This document shows, piece by piece, positions 22,860 to 38,974 of a DNA stretch of 64,000 nucleotides. Made by a program: the position numbers and the translations under genes. A model generated the notes under the pieces. It worked only from the letters and a program-made list of their open reading frames with translations, was not told the origin of the DNA and did no database searches. The first letter of the stretch is position 1. The number at the start of each line of letters is the position of its first letter. The stretch is from Theristus sp. LFF4_11. Lineage: Eukaryota > Nematoda > Chromadorea > Monhysterida > Xyalidae. The stretch covers positions 100,357 through 164,356 of the forward strand of contig JASANC010003645.1 in NCBI GenBank assembly GCA_030248135.1. The letters run 5' to 3'.

Positions 22860-24806
22860 TCACTCAGTCCGTTTGTATTTCTCCGTCAGCAAAACGTGCA
22901 ACACCAGCACCGCGTACACGATGACGCCGAGTGTGGCGAGGTTGACCAGGATTTGGTAGGTGCACAATGTTGAGAGACCTTTGCACCTGAGAAATCGGAA
23001 GAATTGGCAGATAAAAAAGATCACAATCGAACACACTGGTTTTGAACATGAATCAGAATCTCTGAACATGCTGGACTGGGAAGCGTGAAGTCCAAGCCAG
23101 AAATCAGTGCACTCGGTTACAATGTTGCACAGTCACAGACAAACTCAGGTGCACACGCACGTTTGTTTCTGACTGTGCAACATTACTGTGTTTCACTGTA
23201 TTCAGCTTCAGCATTGTTCAATCTTACTGTAGCGCAGCCGCTGTGCAGATCTTACGAAAAGTTATCACGAATGTTCCAAAAGATGCTGGTAAAGATAAAA
23301 AACGCACTCGGCCTGCGTCAGACTGCCGTAGGCGACGAGTCCACCGACGATTTGCACGCAGCTGATCGCAAACAACACGAGACCAACGTAACGATGCGGC
23401 GGCAGCATGCGAGCTCGCAGCCGGTGACCGGTGCACGACAACGCGAACGTGCACACGCCGAACAGGAACTGTGGCAAAACAATTGGTGACACGTTGTTGT
23501 TTGATCGTTTGGTGATGCGCTCAATTTCGCTGGTGGTTTCGTTCGAATTTTTTGAAACCAACCACACTAAACGTGCAACTTTTGTAAATTGTAATAAGTC
23601 ACAACGGAAATTTAACCCAGTGCACTGGTAGGCTGTAGTCCCCAACTGGTATGACTTAAGAGCGCACTGTAAGTTCAATGCAACATGAACATTAACATTC
23701 ACCACAATAAAAGCGTCGTTGTGTTTGACTGTAACTAATTTTAAGCAAAAATTAAAAAAAAACATTATGAACCACCTGCAACGAATAGCCGGCTAAAACG
23801 GCGAGACCCAGCCACGAATGTATGGAGACGAAATGTTGATAGCCGTTCTGGTCTTTGTATCTCAACTCGGCCACAAAGCCCGTCCAGCCTAAGGCTAGGG
23901 CAGTGGCATGCAGGGTCGCGTGTGCCCATTTCACTTGTAACTTTGGTCGATTGAAGAATGAACGGTAGGATAGGATCGCTGAAACAATTGTAATAAACAC
24001 ACAAGGTCGTTCAGTTCAGTCAGACGTTTCTGACAGTGCTACCCATACAATTGGCTGCATGCAGGTGGCTGATTGGTCGCTGCAAGAATGACGCAACCAA
24101 TGGATATGCTGGCGGCGTCTTAACCGCAAATGTGTCCATTGACCAATGAAACAAGTTTTTTGTTAGCGGTAATACCGCTGCCCAAAAATTCGCTGATGAA
24201 TTGGTTCCTTTCGAAATCAATAAACCAGATTATTTTATTCCGTGAGAAATGTCTTCAACAAATCAGCGACTCGGTAAGACTGATTCATATTCGCTAATTA
24301 TATTTCGTGAAACGCAAGATGCAGAAACCCCGAAAAAAATTGCAAACCCTGCACAGAACTTTGAAATTGAAACACAGCACACGTTGAAACACCGAAAAAG
24401 CGTTTCCCACTCACCGAGACCCTGCAGTGCCGCGAACGCACACGGCTGAAAGAATTTATGGAAATGATTCGATTTTGTGGCCCACTCGAAGCCGCCGTCG
24501 TGTCCCTGCCAGACACCGATGAAAATGACCACGGCGATGATGCACAGCTGCGAAACGCTGAATAACTGACTGATTCGTCGTTTATCGAGAGTGGACAGCT
24601 TTTGGCGACGATTTTGCGCGGTGCTGGCGTTGCTGCAGTAAGAAAACGACTTTTATCTCCTTTATGTTGACCGCATTTGAATGATTCGGCTGAGCTGGAG
24701 GTTGGTGCAAGCAATCGGCAAGCAACGTAACTCACGCAAGCAAGAGCTCGGAAGACGTCGGTCGCTCCTCAAGGTCGTCGCCCTGATCATCAGGCTCGTG
24801 CAGCAT
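22860..24806 (-). CDS. CYB561: Cytochrome b561, paralogue C
   Basis: Third b561-family ascorbate-linked electron carrier in the window. Five exons in order 24806-24736, 24632-24415, 23978-23776, 23468-23308, 22986-22860; 259 aa. The extra first exon encodes a hydrophilic N-terminus (MLHEPDDQGDDLEERPTSSE) and joins with donor GTGAGT in phase 2. The remaining four exons share phases 1, 0, 2 with paralogues A and B. Histidines are seen in NHFHKFFQP, KWAHATLHATA, SIHSWLGLA and LPPHRYVG. The loop after TM4 differs (FLFGVCTFALSCTG in place of a TFLNPWCP-type segment). The C-terminus is short (LLTEKYKRTE). It is the most diverged of the three. Confidence 0.88.
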
Positions 24807-25135
24807 TGTTTGAAGTTGAGTCTATTGTTTTTTTGTGAATTACAGTTGTTGTCATCAAAATCGCAATGTGAATGCAAGTATTGAAAACGCGATAGTCAAG
24901 ACACGTTTTTCAGTTCCGAACAGTCACCAAATGATTCCGACAGTTTGTAAAATTTTATTGAGCACAAGTTTCATTCAGCGTACCGCAACAAACAAAATCG
25001 AATCACAACAGACATCAAATTGAAATCAACATTTGAATGCGAGAAAAACGTGAAGCTGACAAAACTCCAAGCGCTCTATTTTTCTGAATCCGGTTTGTTC
25101 ATAACAACAAAATTGTCGCGAAAACAGAGTTGGCG

Positions 25136-27199
25136 TCACGCCAAGGCCAATTTGTGCGCCAACGTCTCCGTGTGCTCTTTGACCGTGTCGACCAGGAGTG
25201 AATGCAACCGTTTACAGGCGGCAATCGATGCGTCCAACAATCGATCCAAATGATCGATATGCAGCCGATTGTCCATTTCCAACAGTACCAGTTGATTGTC
25301 GCGAGGCAGCAGCGCTACGGTGCACCGGGCGTTGCCGCCTGAGCATTTTTTCTTGCGAAATTCAAAACTGTTTCAGTACAAGCCAGACGCTGGTACTGAA
25401 AATTACCGCCAAGACCTGCTCGGACGCTGGTTGGTGTTATTCTTCCACCCAATCAGCAGTGAGCAACAGAACAACTGCACAATGAGTGGAGCACTTATTA
25501 CACTTTTCAGCTGTGCGGCTTCTCCACACATCACTCAACATTACTTCGATTTATTCATATGAATAGATTAGATTACACATGTATTGCCTTGTTGAGACCA
25601 GCAAAAACTCAAGAACAGAAACTACAAAATTAACTCAGTAATTAACAGAAACTCAAGAACGCCTCGCCTCACCCGACTCTTCCTGGTGACTGAGATCGGC
25701 CATGCAAATCGGTTCGTTCTTGGAACCGATCGTGACACACGCCGACTGGCACGCGACCACGATACCTCGCATTTGAATTCCCGCGTCGCACAACGCCACA
25801 CTGCCTGCGTTGATGCACGCTGCTAAGTTGCTGCCGTCTGCCTGGAAGACGCAGGCAACGTTGGTTGGCGTTGGCACGAGTATTGAATTGTGGGGGTTGT
25901 ACCAACTCATGCTGGTTGGTGATCACGTGACGTGATGCATGCATTGGGTGCATTCTATGCAAATCAAACTCCGGCTGCACAGCAATGCCTCCACTGCCCC
26001 GTTCCCCCTGATCGGAGTTATCGCCCGGGTCCCCAGCCCCTACCCCTATCCACTCCCCCATCCCCTTTCACTCCCCCGGGTCCCCCCTCCCCAGGTCCCT
26101 CTCCGCTTTCTCCGGCGAGTGTACCGTTCCGGTCTGTTTCTGCCGTGACAATCTGACCAGCTCGCAAACCTGTAAACCAACCTGTAAAATCTCGCAGAAC
26201 ACATCGATCTGCGAGCGAGCGTAGCACTCTGTGACGATGACGCTGTTGAACGCCTTCTGCAGGTGCTGCGTGAACTCCTGCGACTTGCGGTCGCCGCGCG
26301 GTTTGTTCTGCAGTGCAAAGTGCAACCGACAAAATGTGAATGTGCACGCAATCGGGTGCATTCATGCCTGAACTCGTCTCCTATCGGGTGACCGTGTTGT
26401 GCAACGTGGCTCGCATTGCCGCAAAGGTTCATCGGGCCAGCCGTACTGCACCAGACACGCGCACGCACGTGCTGCAGACTCGAACCAGCCGAATCGCAGC
26501 TCGTTTCAAATGATCTCTTTTCTCAGTCGGACTCTGATCTCAGTTCGGGCAGTCAGGCAAATTTTGGCTGAGATCAAGCAGAAAAAAAAGAAGCGCCAAT
26601 GCAATCAATCACTGGTGGCACACCTTGCGTTCCATGGTGCTGAACGTTGCCATCGAGTACTGGCAGTTCACGAACGCCTTGCGCTCGTCCACTTTACCCC
26701 TGTATTTCGTCTCGTGTGGCCCGTAGACAGCGCACAGCACGCGCGTGTTGCCCATTTGAACGAATGCTGAGCCGTCGGCCTGTAGAAAAAAAGACCAGAT
26801 CATGATTGCTGATTGGTCAGTTCGGTCTGTCTACAGCCAATCAGCAGCGTGCGCAACAGACTAGACTGGATATTGTTGGCGATTGGAAAGCGGAAACGAG
26901 ACATATCTACACCACACTTGCTTGAATTAAGCAAGCTGATTTGTCATCTCGTACCAACGCTTTCCACGTTCTTACCAATGGGCTCAACGAAACAAAAAGA
27001 AACTGGAATACAAGGTGAATGTCGGTGTCCCACGCTGCAACTTGCTTAAAGTCAGATCAGAACATTTGATTATAATAAAGAACAACGATGCATTTCTTCA
27101 ACACACCTGCGCGTACACGCCCATTTTGCACGAGAAGCCTCTCGGTTGGTCTGCTTTTCGTCCGTCCTGCCGGAAACCATGCTCATCAATCAAGTCCAT
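25136..27199 (-). CDS. EXOSC4: Exosome complex component RRP41
   Basis: RNase PH-fold subunit of the nine-subunit RNA exosome ring, which in animals is a structural channel and not the catalytic part; nucleus and cytoplasm. Exons in order 27199-27107, 26779-26624, 26307-26182, 25841-25673, 25338-25136; 248 aa, against about 245 in human. Starts MDLIDEHGFRQDGRKADQPR. Diagnostic segments: ADGSAFVQMGNTRVLCAVYG, FVNCQYSMATFST, QIDVFCEILQADGSNLAACI, NAGSVALCDAGIQMRGIVVA, MADLSHQEESG and LVLLEMDNRLHIDHLDRLL. All junctions agree in phase. The TIMM10B exon ends only 111 bp upstream on the same strand. Confidence 0.93.
25905..25990 (-). repeat. Palindromic MITE family, fragment
   Basis: GGTTGGTGATCACGTGACGTGATGCATGCATT and CACAGCAATGCCTCCACTGC blocks match the better-preserved hairpins at 27580, 29474 and 31375. 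Lies in an EXOSC4 intron. Confidence 0.45.
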
Positions 27200-27310
27200 T
27201 ATTTTCGATTTTCAAAAGTATCACTGAATCAAGATCCAAATCAATTGCGACCAAAATCGATGCAACCGCGAGTCAATAATGTCTGAGTTGGAGTTCATCA
27301 ATAAAGCCAA

Positions 27311-27541
27311 TCAATGTAGCTGACTGCCCGCCGCCGCCGCCGCCGTGCGTCGCTCCAGAATCTCCGGTCCCAACTCGGAGAACACGCTCATGATTCGCTT
27401 GTTCACGTTGGTCGACTTCTCGATGCACCGATGCAGACAAGCCTGTTCGTCGGTGAGCAGCTGACGGCCGTTCAGGTCGACCACGCACGTGTTGAAGCAC
27501 AACTCCGTCAGCGTGTTGTAGACGGTCAGGAACTCGCGCAA
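27311..27541 (-). CDS. TIMM10B: Mitochondrial import chaperone TIMM10B, main exon
   Basis: Small Tim-family protein of the mitochondrial intermembrane space that docks Tim9-Tim10 chaperones on the TIM22 carrier translocase. The exon begins after TTTTCAG in phase 0 and encodes 76 residues: LREFLTVYNTLTELCFNTC then EQACLHRCIEKSTNVNKRIM and ELGPEILERRTAAA, ending SQLH. Both twin CX3C motifs are present (CFNTC, CLHRC), the disulfide pairs that define small Tims. The spacing and the LREFL-VYN-TELCF string resemble TIMM10B more than TIMM9 or TIMM10. The N-terminal exon with the ATG, expected upstream on the minus strand, is not resolved. Confidence 0.85.
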   Translation of the reverse strand: MREFLTVYNTLTELCFNTCVVDLNGRQLLTDEQACLHRCIEKSTNVNKRIMSVFSELGPEILERRTAAAAAGSQLH

Positions 27542-27579
27542 CTGAAAACACAGGCGAACTCGAAACTGCACGCTGTCAG

Positions 27580-27705
27580 CTGACCGGTTGGTGATCACGG
27601 GATACATGCTTTCTGCGCAGGCATTGCTCTGGAGGTGGAGACTGTACTGCACAGAAAGCTTGCATCGGCATCACATGATCACCAATCAATCAGCTAATAG
27701 CCTAT
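27580..27705 (-). mobile_element. Palindromic MITE family, copy
   Basis: Hairpin-like block with GGTTGGTGATCACGG at one end and GTGATCACCAATCAATCAGCTAAT at the other, around an inner CTGCGCAGGCATTGC...TGCACAGAAAGC. Same family as the hairpins in the GFUS introns. Lies just upstream of the TIMM10B exon. Confidence 0.55.
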
Positions 27706-27737
27706 AATTCCGAGTTCTACTGCATCTTGTTCTAATG

Positions 27738-27822
27738 GCTCTGCTGCTCAATGAGCGTATAGATACTAGGAAAGCAGTTTCATGCCTGACGCGGGAGTTC
27801 GAAGTCCTTAGTCGAGCCCTGG
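27738..27822 (+). repeat. Dispersed repeat family R1, fragment
   Basis: Partial match to 1749-1928 and 48917-49107: AGTTTCATGCCTGACGCGGGAGTTCGAA followed by TCGAGCCCTGG. The GAGTTCGAA-type segment resembles a pol III B box, so the family may be tRNA-derived. Confidence 0.45.
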
Positions 27823-29023
27823 CAAACAACTTTAATTGGTCAAATAACTTTTATGCAGCCAATCAGCCTGCCAGTTTCGAATACCGGAATGCGTAAATTG
27901 CCCAAGTTTTACAGTTATGTGACCAATCAGCACGTATCCGATGCTAGTGCAGCCAATCCGGTACAAAAAAATATGAATATAAAAAAGCACTCACATTCTG
28001 CAACTGTCCTGGGTCAGTGGACATTTATCTTGACAGTTCTGAGTAACATGACAGTAAAAAGCACTGGAAATTTGTACAGGACTGGATTGACATAACGGTT
28101 AGATGTGAGCATATTCACATGTCAGTTTGGAAAAAAAACTGCTCTGAACTGGAAAACAAAAACAAGAAATCTGCCTGAGCGAATAGTTTTATTTGCTTCC
28201 TTGAAATTAGAATAACCAGATACCGGTTAAAACAAAGGCAGGGGCAAACAATCACCACAAATTCTTGACTCAAACATAATGAAAACACCAGGAAAGACAA
28301 TCAAATAGGAAACAAACACAAAAGGCAATAAAAGTAACACGAAAAACAAACAGAAAAAACCGAAAAAGCGTGGAATGCAACATGCTGAATATCAGTGAGT
28401 GACATTAAAACTCACATTGACATTGCACAAAAAGCTGACTCAGAGAACAAATAAATAGTGAACTACAATAATTAACAAAGCGTGGAATGCAACAGGCTGA
28501 ATATCAGTGAGTGAAATTAAAACTCACATTGACATTGCACAAAAAGCTGACTCAGAGAACAAATGAATAGTGAACTACAATAATTAACAAATAAACAAAG
28601 TTCATCAGTTGACGGTTTCATAAAAATTCAAATCAAAACGTTGCACTGTAAAATGTAAAGTTGAATTTCCAGTGTTAATTTTATCAAATCATCTGCACAA
28701 AAACGTTCCCAACAAAGGATAAAAATATCAGAACAGAATAACAGAATAGAAAAAAAATAAAAATAGAAATGTGGCCAGAAAAAAAGATAACCTTCAGTCG
28801 CATAAAAACCAACCAACCAGCAGAACCGCAAAACACGCGAAAGTTTGGCTTGGTAGAGTAGAGCAAAACTAATTAGCTGCACGAATCAGCTCTTATTCAC
28901 TTCAAATCAGCATCAACAGCTAATCAGCAACCCCAAACAAAAACCCTAGACCGAATACGTACAAAGTCGTCATAATTGATGTATCAATCATACGCATCAG
29001 ACAGCTTCATATAAACAGCCTGC
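27823..29023. other. Intergenic upstream of TIMM10B
   Basis: It should contain the missing TIMM10B first exon and the GFUS 3' untranslated region. Besides a two-copy 112-bp tandem repeat it shows only AT-rich sequence and short frames. Confidence 0.4.
28365..28588 (+). repeat. 112-bp tandem duplication
   Basis: 28365-28476 and 28477-28588 are the same 112-bp unit, starting AAAGCGTGGAATGCAACA, with only about three differences. Non-coding; recent duplication. Confidence 0.9.
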
Positions 29024-34483
<5,460 letters not shown>

Positions 34484-35915
34484 TCAATCTGGCCGCTTTT
34501 CGGCGTGCTTTTTCGTGAAGTCCTCAGCGTTCTTCATGAACTTCTTCTTCTCCTTCGTGTACTCCTCGGCGAGATCCTGACGCAGCGGGTGGTCCGGCTG
34601 TGGCTCGTTCACGAGTTGCAACAGAGCGCCCACAACTGAAACAGTGGCGAGCAATAGAAAACCTGGAATCACCTGGAACAAAAACATATTCGTGTTTTCC
34701 AGCACCAAACCACAAATCTGTTCGTTCAAATGTGCCAACCTACACGACCCTAACAGAACGATCTTTCAAACAACAGCTTTCAAGTTCTTTGCAGCCTTTC
34801 TCGCATCCACCAAAACCGGCATTCCCGCGCAGCAACGCCTCACCTTGATCCGTCTTTGTTGCCGGTTTCCAATTCTCGGGCGCGATGATCGGCAGACAGA
34901 CTTGTCCCTTCTCGTCGATGTTCGGGTGATAGATCTGCGTCTGGAATGTGATCTTCGGCGGCTTGAATGGATACTCGGCCGGAAACTCGATCGAAATCTT
35001 GAACGCGCCCTTTGAGTACGGCTCGCGGTCCTGCGAAGAAAAAACGATGTCTTGCGACTGATATCCATTTCGACAGAAAAAAATTGAGTTCAGCGAACGT
35101 TGTTTGTGCGCGAGTGTGTGGCTGAAATCCATTCTTCTGCCAACCAACCCCAACCGGCGACAGCAACGAATAGCAGAGAGACCGGGCAATATATGGTGCA
35201 ATTATGCAAGTGAGAATAAAAATAAGAAAGCGAGGCGAAAACAAAAGTAAGAAAAGAGACAAAAGCGATCTGCCCATCCAGTCATCTGTCGATTCTGATA
35301 TTTTGAGCCATTCAATTCACAACATTGATAAAAATCAGTTAAGTTTACGATGGTTCTCTGCATTTCGCTCTGGCCAACATCAGATGCAGAAGAGGGGTGG
35401 GGGGGGGTGGTGGTGGTTTTATCAGTGATGTGAAACAAAAAAGAACGAAACTTTAAAACAAACTTCAGAACAACAAACTTTGAAGCATATTTGAACAAAA
35501 AACTGACCGGAATGAGCAACCCGTGCCAGTGTAGCATGTTGTCTGCGTCTAGCACACGAAACGTCTCCATGTTCGCCTGCTTGATGTCGGCAAGTTCCTG
35601 GAACAAAGTTTGTTATTCCACGTTTTTTAAATCATTGACACCAGCGTCGTGGGTTTTGTTTTGCTTTCAAATTGCAAACCGTCGAATCAAAACTTCACCG
35701 TGCGGGTCGAGAGATGGGGTGTGTTTGTGTGTATCCCCCTTCAACCGGATACATCCCCAATTTTGGCTCTCAGTCTCAAATGCGACCCTCCCATCCAAAC
35801 TCCTTCAAATTTCGAAAAACAAATGAATAAACAATCATACATTATAACGTGTGCACAGTGCACTCAGCATATGACGTCACGTTCTCACCTTTTGCAGCCG
35901 ACGCGAACTCGCCAT
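34484..35915 (-). CDS. UBE2L3: Ubiquitin-conjugating enzyme E2 of the UBE2L3 type
   Basis: E2 enzyme that passes ubiquitin to HECT and RBR ligases such as parkin. Exons in order 35915-35889, 35597-35508, 35030-34844, 34635-34484; 151 aa, against 154 in human. The first exon is only nine codons (MASSRRLQK) with donor GTGAGA. Diagnostic strings: [34 protein letters not shown] with the active Cys, [28 protein letters not shown] and [11 protein letters not shown]. The Pro after Cys-Leu and the His of PDHPLR are the UBE2L3 residues tied to HECT/RBR-only activity. No defects seen. Confidence 0.95.
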
Positions 35916-36087
35916 CGCGCAAGGAAGTTGCGAAAATTGAGCAAATTTGTGGTCGGGGATCGGAGATCGGTTTATTTAAAACGTTTGTTTCGGTTCGGTT
36001 GTGTTTTGTTCTCGGGTCGGGTTCGTTCGGGTTACATACACAAATCAACAATCGACGTGGCGTGGAGTATTATTTAGGAGTTAGCAG

Positions 36088-36558
36088 CATAGTTGTTCCA
36101 GAGCCGAGGGGTTGGGGGGGGGCCGATATAGATAGCTGGAGCAAATTTTCTAGATAGATAGATAGCTGGAAAATTTTGGGGGGGGCCGCGGGGGGGCCAT
36201 GTGACTTTGGGGGGGGGGCCGGTCAAAATTTTGAAATTTGATAGATAGATAGCTAAAACAATAAAAAGCTATAAAAACAGCAAAATAATGCTAAAAATAC
36301 ACTAAAAATCAAGTATAAGCGCGTATTTTACCCAAATGTAGCGAAATTTTCAAGAATTACGAGCAAAAATGGTCAATTTTGCTCAAAAATTGACTCATTT
36401 CATGTCCTCGAAGACAAAATTTTTTTTATAGATAGCTGGCTGAGAAATTTTTTTAGATAGATAATAGCTGAGCCGAAAAAACCTGTTTGATAGAGATAGA
36501 TTCGACAATTTTTTGGGGGGGGCCGGCCCCCCCCAGGCCCCCCCCAAGAACAACTATG
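36088..36558. mobile_element. G-run MITE with hAT-like target duplication
   Basis: Ends are CATAGTTGTTCC... and ...AAGAACAACTATG, inverted copies. The 8 bp GTTAGCAG flank both sides (36080-36087, 36559-36566). The interior has long runs of G on the left and G/C on the right, and GATAGATAGATAGCTGG repeats. A second start, GGCATAGTTGTTCCAGAG at about 36670, marks another fragment of the family. Confidence 0.75.
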
Positions 36559-36844
36559 GTTAGCAGTGCTGCTCTGAAAGTGAGTTTATAAAGCCGAAGT
36601 ACCAGTAGGGTTATTAAAAAATAAAAAAAAACAAAATACGGCAAAAGGTTTTTGACGTCGGTCGGTCGGAGGCATAGTTGTTCCAGAGTAGGGTTGTTAA
36701 AAAAGGTTAAAAATATAAAAAACAAAAATCGTCATTGTTTTTGTTCTTTTTTAATTTTTTTTCAAATTTCAAAAATCAAAGTTGTGCCAAATCAATCAGG
36801 GAGTTCGAAGAACCACATATGATATGCAAGCGCCTCCGGAATGA

Positions 36845-36956
36845 CTCCCGTATGGCGGAACTTTGGAGATTTTGTGTTGGTGACCTCAATTACCCCTTTT
36901 CTCCCGTATGGCGGAACTTTGGAGATTTTGTGTTGGTGACCTCAATTACCCCTTTT
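36845..36956 (+). repeat. 56-bp perfect tandem duplication
   Basis: 36845-36900 and 36901-36956 are identical 56-bp units starting CTCCCGTATGGCGGAAC. Non-coding. Confidence 0.9.
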
Positions 36957-37328
36957 CCAAACCGTTACCATGCCTCTTCTAGTGTTTTGACCCCCAAAAC
37001 GTCACTAATTGTCCCCAGCCCAAGTGAAAATACACATACCGGCTGTCAGAAAAATTACGTTTTCTTTCATTTGAACAAGTTTTTGTTGAGGCCGGAGTGT
37101 GTGCACGTGTGCTACAGTTGAACTCTATAATATGTGGGATCATCAGGAGATTGGTCGGCCGAGGGGAGGCTGCTCACACTCCGAACCGAACCCTTCTTTT
37201 TTTCGTGGATCTGGATTCTACTATTAAAACGTGTTTCTTTTGTATGAGTGTAAATTTCCAGCATCCTTTGCATGCTAAAAATAAACTGAAAATGTTGGAG
37301 ACTGCGAAATTCAGATTTTTTTAAATCA

Positions 37329-37535
37329 ACAGCTCAAAATGCATTTTTTGTTTGACGACGACGACGTCGTCGTCGCTTAATTTTTGCACTGTGTGTGTGC
37401 ACCGCTGTTAATTTACTTGGTGCACGCACAAAACCACACACAGCGCACTCATTTCAGGCTTTTGTCTGTCAGTTCACATGCAAAAATTAAGCGACGACGT
37501 CGTTGTCGTCAAACAAAAAATGCATTTTGAGCTGT
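37329..37535. mobile_element. Long-T IR MITE with GAC/GTC palindrome
   Basis: Arms 37329-37388 and 37479-37535 are reverse complements, beginning ACAGCTCAAAATGCATTTTT and including GACGACGACGTCGTCGTC, itself palindromic. The right arm has one GAC unit fewer. A 90-bp loop lies between. No coding capacity. Confidence 0.75.
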
Positions 37536-37597
37536 AGTGGATCATGCATGACAGCATGAGCATGAGCATGCCGATGCATTAAAAAAATAAATATTAG

Positions 37598-38970
37598 ACA
37601 AACGATCTTGTGGTCTCGTTCAGTCGTTTATCGAGAGACCCAGAATACTGGATTAGTATGGTTATATAGAAACAGAACTCCAATTAACACAATAATTATC
37701 ACAGTAATCACCAATAATTACCTACTATTAGCTTCTGTTTGTGGTGAGTCGACAAGCCCGATCATCGTCAACCTCTGTGGAGTCAGATACGTTACTGTTC
37801 GTCTGTTATTAGTCGCTTTATGCCCCGTGAGGTGCACTATTCGTCAGCAATGGCTCGCCGTCCAAGTCAACAAAAGAGGCAACTCTTCTATCGCCAGGAA
37901 GAATTCGACAGATACGACCCGTTTTATTTCTCCGACTACTTCCAAAGTCCGGAGCCCGTCCACAGAGCCGCCGACCGCTACATGACGCATTATTTTTACG
38001 GAGCGTCGGTTTCAAAAGAGCAACGGCGTCGTCTATTCAGCATCCCGTTGCCGCAGCTCGTCGTGTGGCTTTTACCGAAGATGATGACGGCCGAAGAACC
38101 GAATGAGAAACATCAGGCAGTTGAGATATCCGTCGAAGCGGCTGAGAAACGCAAAGCTAAACCAATCAAAGCGGCCCGGTGCAAGGAAGTGCGCAAGAGA
38201 AGAATAAAAGGAGCAACCCAGGCGAACGTCGAAAAGTTGAAAAACGTCGACAAGAAAGCGACCAAACGTGTGCCGATGCAAGAAGAAAAGCACGTGATTC
38301 GTTTGAAGACGGAAGACGTGATGCACGACTGTGAAGTGAAAGCAACAGCAAAATCGATTGGAGAGGTTGTGTCAATCAAGGCAGCCGCGACATCAAGTGC
38401 CATCGAGTTCAAGGCGTGCGTCGTTGACAAAGTCGCACCAACACGTCGCGTGTTCTACCGAGTTGGGTTCGTGCCGATGACGCATACGAATCAGCAGCAC
38501 CAGCAGCAAGAGTCCTACCGGTCGACTGGGCTGTGCTGTCGTGATGTTCGTCCGTCCAAGGTGTCGCAATACGTTGAAGTGCGCGGTGATCCAATGCGTC
38601 TACGCAACCAGTTGCTCGGTCGTCATGTGCGCTGTTCCGGCATCCGCTCGCCCTCAATGGTGCCGATCGTGTGCCGTTCACAATGCTGGCTCGTCATGAT
38701 GATATTTGGTCGACGTGTGCGTTCGTCAGCATTTCGATCACCAAGTGATAAAATTTATGCCAAGAATGATCTTTTACCACCATGATATGTGATACGCTTT
38801 CCACTACTTTTTCTTCTGTTTGTAGGGGGAAGAAGCTAATAGTAGGTAATTATTGGTGATTACTGTGATAATTATTGTGTTAATTGGAGTTCTGTTTCTA
38901 TATAACCATACTAATCCAGTATTCTGGGTCTCTCGATAAACGACTGAACGAGGACCACAAGATCGTTTGT
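37598..38970 (+). mobile_element. TIR element carrying one intact ORF
   Basis: Left arm 37598-37736 and right arm 38831-38970 are reverse complements with a single 1-nt indel seen by eye, starting ACAAACGATCTTGTGGTC and ending ATTAGCTTCT inward. TTAG flanks both ends (37594-37597, 38971-38974), a candidate 4-bp target duplication. The only long ORF lies wholly between the arms. Near-identity of the arms implies recent formation or active maintenance. Confidence 0.75.
37820..38785 (+). CDS. Novel basic 321-aa protein in TIR element
   Basis: Unspliced ORF from MPREVHYSSAMARRPSQQKR to AKNDLLPP stop; an internal Met at 37850 gives a second possible start. Residues about 110-170 are Lys/Arg/Glu-rich and probably helical (AAEKRKAKPIKAARCKEVRK). 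The middle is neutral (VVSIKAAATSSAIEF). The C-terminal third has an imperfect internal repeat: GRHVRCSGIRSPS and GRRVRSSAFRSPS. No signal peptide, zinc-finger pattern, DDE or Tyr-recombinase motif seen. An HQQHQQQ-type Gln/His stretch lies near residue 230. It could be an unknown transposase or accessory protein, a captured host gene or a fortuitous ORF. GC content looks higher than the flanks. Confidence 0.55.
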   Translation: MPREVHYSSAMARRPSQQKRQLFYRQEEFDRYDPFYFSDYFQSPEPVHRAADRYMTHYFYGASVSKEQRRRLFSIPLPQLVVWLLPKMMTAEEPNEKHQAVEISVEAAEKRKAKPIKAARCKEVRKRRIKGATQANVEKLKNVDKKATKRVPMQEEKHVIRLKTEDVMHDCEVKATAKSIGEVVSIKAAATSSAIEFKACVVDKVAPTRRVFYRVGFVPMTHTNQQHQQQESYRSTGLCCRDVRPSKVSQYVEVRGDPMRLRNQLLGRHVRCSGIRSPSMVPIVCRSQCWLVMMIFGRRVRSSAFRSPSDKIYAKNDLLPP

Positions 38971-38974
38971 TTAG

